From Misgurnus anguillicaudatus (lineage: Eukaryota > Chordata > Actinopteri > Cypriniformes > Cobitidae): a DNA stretch of 64,000 bases. This document shows, piece by piece, positions 11,199-23,100 of this stretch. The notes beneath the pieces were generated by a model. It was not told where the DNA came from, searched no databases, and was given only the letters and a program-made list of their open reading frames with translations. Made by a program: the position numbers and the translations under genes. The stretch's first letter is position 1. Each line of letters begins with the position of its first letter. The DNA lies in contig NC_073354.2 of the NCBI RefSeq assembly GCF_027580225.2, positions 32,962,501 to 33,026,500 of the forward strand. The letters are read 5' to 3'.

Positions 11199-14100
11199 TT
11201 TCTTTCTGCCTTTTGGTTGTGATTTAGCATTTGCTGCATTGTTTCAACCCAAAATCCTGGATTGTTTTAACCCACTGTTGGGTCAAAAACAGTGTTCGAA
11301 TTATGGGGAGGTCCCCTATGGTCCTGGACCAACGTTTTAATAAAAGAAACCCCAAATTACCCTTAATTCAAACCATAGCCATTTTTACCTCTCAAATTAG
11401 TCTGAAATAATAGTTTGAGAAAAAAGTTTTAAAAGCCTTACACAATCCTAAATCTAACAATCTGTCAATTTCTCCAGAAAACAGTGTGGGGTGCACTTAA
11501 GAGTTTACATTTATTTCAGACAGAAATCTTTTCGATTAGTTTATTGCGAAATTGGGACAAAAAAAATTGACTGTATCGCTTTATGGCAGCGCAGCACACA
11601 AATTTTATATTCATGTGGTATTTTAACCCCTTCAGACCCTGCGTCCACTACATCACATGTTTTTTTGGTTCAAACCAATAAAAATGCTGATCAACCAATC
11701 AAAGTAAGGCACACTGATTAAACACCTGGTCTGAAGGGGTCAATAAAAACCAGGGGGTCCCCCAATTTTTATTTTTGTGCTTTATAGAGGGTCTCTCAAT
11801 GCTTACAGGAGTTCCAGGACCTCTCCAGCCCCCACTGTTCAAAAACATTTTCTGGGTTTAGTTACTCCAGACATTTTTAGGGAGTATTGCTGAAGCGTGA
11901 ACACTTACATAAGTGTTAGAAACTATGACTTTCTGATTTATGGTCTTCAGTGCTTGTTGGTATTCATTGATGGATGTATCATTCCAAGTATTTGTAGACC
12001 TCATAATGAACCAGTTACTGACAAACAAAAGACACATTAGTCAAACAAGTCATAATAAAGACCAAAGAAAATGAATTTGCAATTGGATTACAAATAATTT
12101 GTTGCTCCTATTTCGGCTCGTAAAGCGAGCAAATCAGGGAAGCTCTGACAACCACTCAGACTCATAGCAGGATAGTAGTAGAGGAAAGCCAAGCACATCT
12201 CCTCTGTAGTTGCGAACCCTCCCTGTAGACAGAGAGAGATTTTGCATAGCAAATATTTGAGAGATTTTTACTTATTCATTCAATATCCATGTTTATTAGT
12301 AGAGTTGAATTTTTGGCCGTTTTTCTTTATATTGGGTAGATACTTAGTTCTTTATGTTATCTTTGAACCATCTTTAACAGGGTGGTTTTTAATTGGTATA
12401 CATTACAGTGCAGTAGTTGAAGTCTCATAATCTAATGATGAGATGAGGAGCATCAAAGTTTGATTTCACATTGATTTCAATCTTTGACATGACCTTACAC
12501 AGTCAATGTTAAAGATATCAAGGTTATATTTTCACGGAATGTTCTTTACATTATGTAGGATGATTTAATGTTGATAACAGTAAATTACTTTAGCTGGGTC
12601 ACAAATTACACCCAGTCGAACCTCAGACATGATCTTTGTTTTAAAGAGATGGCTGCAATGGATTCATCATTGTGTTGTCGTTATTATAAAGCAATTTACC
12701 AATATGACATTTAGTCAAAGTTGCTACCTAAAATGTACAAACCAATGTGAGTGTTGTGCGATCCTCTGTATTATAGGTACACTGCACCAGTAGTTCGTCA
12801 CCCTGTAATAATTTAAAAGCAAATAATGTTTATAACTAAACCAGTTGTTATACTGTCAGGTAGCTTTCACTGAGCAGTACCCAGTACACCAAAAAGTACA
12901 CCTTTGCACCTGAAGAGTTCATATTAGTACCAGTTACATATTTGTACCAAATGTAAAGACATCTGTACTTAAATGGTATACATATTTGGACATTTTAAAA
13001 GGTACTGCCCCAGTGACAGCCTGAGACAATTTTTTTTACTATTTTTTAACAGTGTAACAAGCTTTTTTGAGTATATACAATTGATATTTTACAAGGCAGA
13101 ATTTTATGTGAAGAGTTTGGTTCCAAAAGAAATGAGTTACCACAAAATCAGTATTGTGTCTGGTCAGTTTTAAAAAAGTAAATTCTTAATATTACGCAAA
13201 ATCCGATATCTGCCGTGTTATTCTGTCATCTTTTCTCCCTTTTATCCCAAAACAAGATAAACGCCAGTCCTCCTTCTCTGCAGTATGAAATAAATCTGCT
13301 TAACCAATCACAGCGCACCATTCCACGCATTGTAAACAACAATGGCGGCGCGTTGAATATATGAAATCCTAGTTTTCCTCCTCTTTGTACTTTGTGATCA
13401 ACAAACAAATAAAAACAAAATAATACTTTTAATGGCATTGATAAACCTGTGGTGGTTTTCTGTGGTGGGGAAGAAACGTAAGCCAATAATTTACGCGAGA
13501 GGCTCTTGGGCGAAGGATCTTATGAAAAACTTTCCATTATTTTACTCAAAGTCAACGAAAATTGAGCACGACCAAAACATTTTACAGCTGATCGCTGTCA
13601 AAAAAGTTCAGCGATGACAGTGTTATTAATTTGACAAAGTAAGTGTTTTGATTAATGCCATTAATGTTTATTTTTTTAATCAGTGTATAACACTAAATGA
13701 ATATAACATGACAAAGATGAATGCACATTTATATATTGATTCAATAGATTTATAGCATTTTAAACTTTTTTATAATAAATCTTTGAAAATCAAATTATGG
13801 ATTTGAATTGTTTATGTTTTATAACCTAAAGATGTTATGTGAAAGTTTGTAACAGAAAATAGTGTTTTTCATCTTGTCACTTTCTTGGTATAGAAAACAC
13901 ATTTTTACCCAAATTAGACAAAATGGATTTATTGCGTTTTGGAATCAAACTCTTCATATTTTAACTATATCACACTTACCAACTTTACTGTCTTAGTTTT
14001 ACCCAAGTTTACCATCTCCTGATATTCAAAATTGTATTGTTCATTCACAGCTAGGAGATCAATCTGTTTTCCATCTCTGAAATGCACAGAGATAATGCAT

Positions 14101-17100
14101 AAGTTCAATAAAATAACTCATATTTATTCAGTATTGGGTACCTCATTTAGAGATGCCCTTTCAGTTCACCATAAGCTTTATGTGATCTTTATTTATATTA
14201 TTTCTAAACTGTCTATAACATTGTGATGTATACCTGAAGTGTCCGACGCGCACCTTTCGTCCAGCCAAATGTGTGTGTAACATTACAGCGAACACCTGAA
14301 GATCTTGTGGGGTCTCAGACAGAACCTGCAGAGCACAGAACAGGGTTTTAGGGGATTCATATCAAATTTTAATTTTTTTTTTTTTTAAATCTGTTAGTCT
14401 TGGCTAAAGGGATCCTTTACAAAAATCCTGGGGGGAGGGTCTGAAATGAATCATAAAGAGAGTGAGATGTATCAGATATAATGCACTTTCTTTATCACCT
14501 CCATATCAAACAAATCTGACAACCCAGACAAATTCACACCCGATACCTTACTGCACTTATTTGTCATAAGTGTCAATATTTTTTAAAATGGAGATTTACA
14601 TAAATCTAAAACTGAATAATTCAACCCTGGGACTGATGAGTATTATTATTTTTTTGATATCTAGAGACTTTGGGACTGCAACAATGAGATGTGTCTATGT
14701 TTGTGGACTCTGGGTTTTTGGGGATACCATGTCACTTTATGTATAGGTGTAACAGATTTGTTCCCTTACTATTTTGTTTAATTTAAATTATATGTATAGT
14801 CATATGATTGTTTCTTGGGTTTAGCCCAAGTGAAGAGTGTATGTGATGTTCACAAGAATGAGATTCAGAAGTAAAATTATATCTTTGAGGTAAACTTGGG
14901 GTAATAAATCAACAATATCCATAAAGAGTTGAATTTGTTACAGATGGTGGCCCGTACGGGGAACGTATTTTTGTAAGAATATTAATGGAAAATTGATTTT
15001 GTGTTTTTTACTTTAATTTTTTTTATTATGGATCAAGTATCAGTTAACACTGTTGAGCAGGATGTAGCTGGCGCTGAGGGTGAGTGTTTAGAGACTGATT
15101 CTTATCGCGACCCCAACCCCCCAATCTCTCAAGCAGGATTACGCTGCCTGTAATGAGAGCGCCATTAACAGAGAAGCCAGTTTTAGGGATGCTATGGAGC
15201 AGCGATTGGCCGCAACGGAGGATAGAATGTGTAAATCATTGGCACATCTGGAGGCCGAGATGTTGAAATGCCTCAAGCGGCGAGATGAGCACTGGAAGAA
15301 TGAAATAGCTCAGGTAAAAGTGACCAGTACCCCGATATCGCCCGTTCCTTTTGGTCATGGCCTACCAGGTTTAGGCCACACGCCTCCTGCAGTACCTCCT
15401 TCATTGCCCCCCAAACCACCAATTAACATAGAGTTTCCCTCTTTCAGTTAACTCCGTGAAACCAGTGATGTTTTAGAATTCATTGAAAAGAGTGAAAACT
15501 TCCTTTCTGTTAGATCCCTCACGGATGTTGAGCTATTAGCCACGATCAATGCAGTGATCACTGGACCCGCAAGGAGTTGGTGGACGGCTGAAAAACTGAA
15601 GGTACACAATTGGGCTGAGTTCAAACATTCTTTCATGTCTGCATTCCTTTCTACAGATTATCTGACTGAGCTCGAAGATCAGTTAAAGGCTATGATTCAA
15701 GGTCCCAACTAGAGTATTCGTGACTTCGCCTATGATTATAGAGCCCTGTGCCTAAAATGGAGGGATGATCTGCCAGAAGAGGATGTGGTAAGGCGAATTC
15801 TAAATAGTTGTAACCCTTCATTGGCCGGCTGTCTAAGAGGTGCAGTGCAGACCGTGGAGCAATTAGTCAAAGTGGGGTCTTTGGTGGAGAAGGACTTGAA
15901 TTCAAAGAGAGACTACAGGGCTAAAGTTAATCAGGTGACCAGGTGCCCAAGCAAACAGGCTCATCAGCTCAACACATTTCATTGATACAATCAAACACTC
16001 CTCTACTACTCAAAGTGACAATAGATGTAGGAAATTATCATATTGAAGCAGTCATAGACACTGGCTCAATGTTCACTTTCATGCAAAAGCAATTATGGGA
16101 AGCTTTAAGGGAACCAGAAGAGAGGTTGCTGCAGAATTCGAGCAGGAAATTCGTGGTGGCCGATGGAACGGCTCATGAGTCAGAAGGCAAGGCAAGGCAA
16201 GGCAAGGCAAGTTTATTTGTATAGCACATTTCATACACAGAGGTCATTCAAAGTGCTTTACATAGAAATGAAAAAACAATATATAAAAGAGAAAAAAGAA
16301 AATGTAAAAATAATAGATACACAATAAAATCACAATAAAAACAAAGATACATGAGAATTTAGAATAACAATTAAAGAAAATAAATGTGATTTTAATAAAA
16401 ACACTTTAAAATGTTAAAAAGAATATAACAGAATTAAAAGTGACTTGAGTTAAAAGTGCAGTCAGTGTGTAGCAGCACAGTGCTCATTCAGTAAATGCAG
16501 AGTTAAACAGATGTGTTTTTAATCTAGATTTAAAAGTGTTAACTGTTGAAGCACATCTGATCTCTTCTGGAAGCTGATTCCAGCTACAGGTGGCATAATA
16601 ACTAAATGCTGATGCACCTTGTTTTGAGTGAACCCTTGGTATTTCTGACTGACCTGATCCTAATGATCTGAGTAATCTTTTAGGTTTATATACAGTTAGC
16701 ATATCTGTCATGTATTTGGGTCCTAAGCCATTAAGTGATTTATAAACGAGTAACAATACTTTAAAATCTATTCTAAATGTAACAGGTAGCCAGTGTAGGA
16801 CCTGAGGACTGGAGTAATGTGCTCAGATTTTTTGGTTCTGGTCAGATTTCTGGCAGCAGTGTTTTGTATTAGCTGCAGCTGTCTAATGGTCTTTTTGGGG
16901 ATCCCAGTAAGAAGTCCATTGCAGTAATCCACCCTGCTGGTGATGAAAGCATGAACAAGTTTCTCTAAGTCCTGTCTTGAGACAAAACAACTAATTCTGG
17001 CACTATTTCTGAGATGATAGTAAGCTGATTTGCTTATTGCTTTCACGTGACTACTGAAATTAAGGTCAGACTCTAAAATTACACCAAGATTTCTGACTTT

Positions 17101-20100
17101 ATTTTGTGTCTTTAGACCCCTAGAGTCAAGGTATGTGTTAACTTTGAGAGTTTCATCTTTATTTCCAAATACAATGACTTCAGTTTTGTCTTTGTTTAAC
17201 TGGAGGAAGTTTTGACGCATCCAACCGTTAATTTCCTCAATGCATTTACATAGAGAGTCAATGGGGCTGTAGTGTAGTCATTGGGTGACAGGGCTAAGTA
17301 TATCTGGGTGTCATCTGCATAGCTGTGGTAAGCAATTTGGTTCTTTTTCATTATATGACCAAGTGGGAGCATATACAAATTAAACAGAAGCGGTGCAAGA
17401 ATTGAACCCTGTGGGACTCCACATGTCATGGATGTCCACTCAGATTTATGGTTACCTATGTTCACATAGTAACCTCTTCCTTGTAGGTATGATTTAAACC
17501 ATTTGAGGACCATCCCAGAGAGCCCTACCCAGTTTTCCAGTCTATGTAAGAGTATGGTGTGATCTACTGTGTCAAAGGCAGCACTAAGATCTAGTAGCAC
17601 CAGCACTGATATTTTACCTGAATCAGAGTTTAAGCGAATATCATTTATTTTCTTTAGGAGCACTGTCTCTGTGCTGTGATGCTGACGGAAACCAGATTGA
17701 AAATTGTCCAGATAGCCATTTGAGTTTAAGAATTTGTTCAGCTGATTAAAAACCACCTTTTCAATGATCTTGCCTATAAACGGAAGATGTGAGATTGGTC
17801 TGTAGTTGCTAAGTATGGTTTTGTCTAGGTTACTCTTTTTTAGGAGAGGCTTAACAACTGCTGTTTTTAATGACTCTGGAAAGGTGCCTTTGATCAGAGA
17901 GGTATTTACTATTTTTAAGAGGTCAGTTTCTAAGCAGTTAAGTACCTTTTTGAGAAAAGATGTGGGGAGTGTGTCAAGGCTGCTAGTTGATGCTTTAAGA
18001 TGTTGTACTGTTTCTTCCAAGGTTTTTATATCAATTATGTCAAATTCTGGGAGAATGGCTAATTTCTGAGGTTGTTGCAATGATATCTGACTGATCACAG
18101 TACAATATGAGGCCGTATTGATCGCCATTCTGATATTACTGATCTTCTCAGAGAAAAAGGTTGCAAACTCATTGCATTTGTTGTCAGAGAGCATTTCACT
18201 AGGAACTTGATTTGGGGGGTTTGTTAGTCTCTCTACAGTAGCAAAAAGAGTGCGAGTGTTGTTTATGATTTTGTTTATAATGTTTGAAAAGAAGGTCTGT
18301 CTAGCTGTGCCTAGTTCTACATTGAATGCACGAAGACTGTCCTTATAGATGCTATAATGTACTTCAAGTTTTGTTTTCCGCCACATACGTTCAGCTTTTC
18401 TGCATGTTCTTTTCATGTGCTGTACTGCTGTTGTGTTTCTCCAGGGTGCTTTACGTCTGCCAGTGATCACCTTGACCTTTACTGGAGCTATACCATCAAT
18501 GGCATCTTTAACTTTTATGTTAAAGTTTTCAAGGAGAACATCAACAGAGTCTGCCGATATGTTTGGCAACATTGATATAGCATTCATAAATACCTCACTG
18601 GTGTTCTCATTTATGAACCTTTTTTTAACATAGACAGATCTAGCATCAGTGGCAGGACAGATCAATAAATCAAAGTAAACACAGAAATGGTCAGATAGGG
18701 CTTCATCCTTGATTACAGTGGATGAAATGTTTAGACCCTTGCTAATGAGCAGATCAAGAGTGTGTCCCCGATTGTGTGTAGGACCTTGCACGTGCTGGGT
18801 CAGATCAAAGGTGTTTAAAACATTTAACAGTTCAATTGCAGCATTGTTTTCTGCATTGTCTATATGAATATTAAAATCTCCAGCAATAACAAAATAATCA
18901 AATTCAGAGGAAATTGTTGATAAAAGTTCTGTGAATTCATCAACAAATGCTGAGGTGTATTTGGGAGGTCTATAAATAATTGTAAACAGAATGCGTGGTG
19001 TACCTTTTAAAGCAATACACAAATATTCAAAAGACTGGTAATCACCATGTAACACTTGCTTGCATTGAAAGGCATCTTTGAATAAAGCAGCTATTCCTCC
19101 GCCCCTTCTAAGAGCTCTACAGACATTTATAAAGGTAAAGTTGGGTGGGGCTGATTCATTGAGGACTGTAGCACTGCAGCTGTCATCTAACCAAGTTTCA
19201 TTTAGAAACATAAAGTCCAGGTTGTTGGTGGTGATAAGATCATTAACTAAAAAGGATTTGTTCTTTAGTGAACGGATGTTCAGAAGTGCTAACTTAACAG
19301 TAACTGGTTTTGGCACTGTATCAATCTCAGAATGACGTATAATAGGCAGTAGATTAGATAGAATTGCTGTGCGGCTGGAGACGGCCTTCATCTTTCTATC
19401 ACATGTCAGGACAGAGATAGGGAAAGCTAAAGGGACATCGGGCACCCGCTTGTTCTTAAAATATTTATTATTGTTACTGCTGACGTAGCGGGGACCCAAC
19501 ACACATCAGTTACCAGTGCTGTTTGCAGATGAGGGCTGGTGTGATCCCTGACGTTGAGGCAGTGGTCGGGAGTGCTTTATCAGATGGAGGGGGAGGGCGG
19601 GCTGGGCCCGAAGGCTTTGGTGGTTGAGGAGCCCGCCGTTTCTTGGTTGATATTTGGGGACTCGCAGCAATAGAGTGGGAGAGCTTTGTTCCAGCAAATA
19701 CCAGTTTTTCCATTTTCTCTGAAAAGCCCAGAAGTGGTGATGTTGGAGTGAGGTAGAGAGAGTGTGATGACATCAGCTGGTGTTCCTGAAGGCTGGGAGG
19801 GAGTGTTATCATTCCTCGGGTCATTATCAACAGAAACGTCCTTGGGTGTTGATTCACAATCCAGCTGTAGCGAGGTCTGTGGGCAGGGCTCAGCCTGAGC
19901 TGTGTCTGTGAACAGTAGTTGTGACTGCAGAGTTTTATCCTTGTCTTCTGAATGTCCATCCAGGTTCTGGTGTGAAATCCTGTGGTCATTTCCGCTGTTC
20001 AGTAGTGGACTGGCACACTCAGCTGATGGATGATGCATGGAGAAAAAGATATTGTCTTTAAGCAACCTAGCACCCAGTTTGTTTGGGTGGATACCATCTG

Positions 20101-23100
20101 TGTTAAAAAGTTGCCTTTGGCTCCAGAAGATATTGAAATTGTCAATGTAATTCAGTCCTCTCATGGTGCAGGTTTTTTGCAGCCATGAATTTAAACTTAG
20201 TAGCCGAGAAAACATATTTGTTCCCCGGGCTGGGAGAGGTCCACTGATGAAAGATTTAACTTTCAGTCTTGCAAGTGTTTCAAAAAGTTCATTGAAATCC
20301 ACCTTAAGGAGCTCAGACTGCTCTTTCCGAATATCATTCTTTCCCACATGTATGACAATCCGACTGACAGACTTATGTTTCATCAGAATGTTGCCAAGTT
20401 CCTTGTTAACATCAGAAACCGTTGCACGAGGAAAACAGTATGTACGGGTAGCCTTGCTTTCAAAGTTTCTGATAATATTGTCACCCACTATCAGCGTGTT
20501 TGGCTCGGCTGCTGTCTGAGCGGAGCGCCGCTGCCTGTATGATATTGAGCGTCTGTTAGCTCTGTAAGCTACTGACTTATGTGATCTGTGTCCATTAACA
20601 TTTGGGGATTCTTCACCCAAACTCATTAGTGCTTCAAATCTATTTTCAAGCCGTACAGGGGGTGGTAGAATACCAATATTGGCTACTCGAGTTGTACCCA
20701 TATCTGGGGTAGATGATGCTAATGCAGCAATTTGTGACACTCGTGACAGTCTAATGTCTTGAGCACTTTTGGGTCTCGCACCCTGTTTATGCCATCGGTT
20801 TGTGTCTTCAATTACTTTAGGTTTCTCTGAGCTCACTATGACCTGTTTATAAGCATTAGGTTCACAGGACTCACCAGCTTTATGTTGAGAAGGACCACGA
20901 TGAAGCTCCGCTGTATGTTCTGGCAGGGTCGGCAGCGTCACAAGTAACTTTGTTTCGAGAACCGCAATCTTTTGTAAAAGTCTGTGGCAGTTTGAGCAGC
21001 AGGTGGATTGAGATCCAAAAGAAGGCATTTTTTCTTCTTTTCTTCTGTTTGAGTGTGGGCAGCTGTGTTGTCCTGTTTTAGGATTGTCAGCTGCCGGCAA
21101 TAGCAGACTGGTAGACTGCTATGATAGAAACCCCAAGTTGTTGAATATTCCAAATATCAATATAGTTCCAGGAATTTGTAGTTTTAGTTTGAGAGCCCAA
21201 TTGTTTAGTTTGAGCACTGTGCTGAACTGCTGGTAGTTGAATCAAAAGATAAAAGCGAAAAAGCAAAAGCGCAAAGCACAGAGCGCAAGTAAAAGCGTCC
21301 GAACAGTAGCAAAGCAGGAAGTCAGAAGGTAAAGTCCCCATAACATTTGAATTTCATGGAGAGAGGTGGACTATTAACACATACATAATGGCCAATAAAA
21401 GCCTAGCATTCCCTCTTGTCCTTGGACTGGACTTTCTGGGACGAACTGGAGTACAGCTCAATGTTGCTGCAATGAACCAAAAAAAAGGTCAAGTTAGCGT
21501 ATATCCTTTTCTCCAGCAACCAGAATGGGAGCAACCGTGTATTCTAAAGGGATAATCTGTTACCACTTTATTTATGCTGTGCAAAGGAATGAGGCTGAAG
21601 AACCTGAGACATTGGTTTTGGCCACCGACATGAAAGATTTAATAGCAAGGCATCCACCAGAAGTACACCCACTCCTGACTACATGGACGACTGTCTGTTC
21701 AGAAACTTTAGGGAGAACCAATCAAACCACTCATCGAATTATCACAACAGATGATATCCCTGTTCGCTCAAAAGCCTATCAAGTTTCACCGTTGAGGAGA
21801 GAGGTAATGGAGAGAGAGATTCATAAGATGTTATGAGATGGAATCATTGAGCCATCGCAATCTCCATGGGCCTCACCAGTGGTATTGGTCCCCAAGCCTG
21901 ATGGCACTCCTCAAGATGCCTATCCGATGGCTCTCATTCATGAAATATTGGAGTCTTTAGAAGGTGCCCAATATTTTAGTACCATTGACTTGAAATCAGG
22001 ATACTGGCAGGTTGAAATGGAATCAAGCAGCAGGGAGAAAACAGCCCTCATTACTCCTTTTGGATTGTTCCATTTCCTGACCATGCCCTTTGGATTAAAA
22101 AACGCTGGTGCCACATTCTAGAGATTGATGGAGAAGGTGTTGGAAACGCTGAAAGGGAAGCTGGGTTTTGTGTACATAGATGACATAATTGTCTATTCCC
22201 CCAGCCAACAACAACATGTAAGATATCTTGAAACTGTTTTCCGGGAGCTTAAAAAGGCTAACCTTACCCTCAACCTGAAAAAGTGCCACTTTATGAAAAC
22301 GGAGCTCAAATTTTTAGGACACATAGTGTCCAAGGAGGGAGTAAAAGTCGACTCTGACAAAGTTGCAGCCATCAGTGAATACCTCACACCACAAAACCTG
22401 ATCGAACTTCAGAGATTTTTGGGAATGGTTGGATGGTACCATAAATTTATCCCTCACTTGGAATTTGTTACAACCTTAAACCAGCCTAAACCAGCTACCA
22501 GCTTATGCTGGTCTTTGCTGGATTTTTCAATAGGGGCAGTCTTTTTGGTCCTTGCTGAGGAGATTGTTTTCATAGTTAGACACCACACTAGCCAGCAGTG
22601 CTAGCTTCATAGTTCCTGATATTAGGAAGCAAGCACTAAGATAAAAAAATACAGAAAATACTAAAATAGTGCTGTTACAGTAAGCTGTGATAAACATGTG
22701 AAAGATCATTAAAGCAGTTACCTCAGTATTAAAATGATTTTATAATGATTGTAGCCTGTAGCTGCTCAATGGTATAACATGCTAAAAATGTTTTGTCCAT
22801 TTTTGTAATGAACCCGACATATTCAGCAGAAGAAAACGAGAAAGAGAGCACCAGGCAAAGAAAAAATATATAAAAAAAACATCATCAGAGAATGGGAGAG
22901 TAACTGAGACAGAAGAGGGAAGTAGCAATGCTGTAACTGAGCAATGTAAAATCAGACTTATAGGGGTGGTTTCTCGGACAGGGATTAGCTTAATCCAGGA
23001 CTAGGCCTTAGTTTAATTAGGAAATATAACTAGTTTTAACAAACATGTCTTACTAAAAACATTACCTGTGTACTTTTTAAGGCAAAACAAAGGGCACTGA

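Larger units (their letters stand above)
16188..21319 (-). mobile_element. L2-type LINE inserted in the gypsy pol gene
   Basis: Full two-ORF element on the minus strand: 5' UTR about 220 bp, ORF1, ORF2, and a 3' tail ending in GCACTTTGAATG...GCTATACAAATAAACTTGCC followed by tandem TTGCC repeats, as in zebrafish-type L2 elements. Flanked by a perfect 10-bp target duplication AGTCAGAAGG (16178-16187 and 21320-21329). Confidence 0.9.
14619..22475 (+). mobile_element. Truncated Ty3/gypsy retrotransposon, split by a LINE
   Basis: The left end holds an LTR (about 14626-14942) and a primer-binding-like TGGTGGCCCGTACGGGGA right after it. Then come gag, protease and, after the LINE (16188-21319), the rest of the protease region and reverse transcriptase. 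The element stops after [17 protein letters not shown], before RNase H and integrase, where it abuts a fragment of another element (22476). No right LTR. Compared with intron 7 of paralogue C, it replaces C positions 49423-51018, so insertion was followed by a deletion. Confidence 0.85.

Noticed and set aside
9091..11340. Many overlapping Cys/Leu/Ser/Val-rich frames, one of 212 codons
   Set aside because: All lie in the CTGT/CTAT array and occur in every plus-strand phase.
17806..20542. Plus-strand frames between 17806 and 20542
   Set aside because: Antisense shadows of LINE ORF1 and ORF2.
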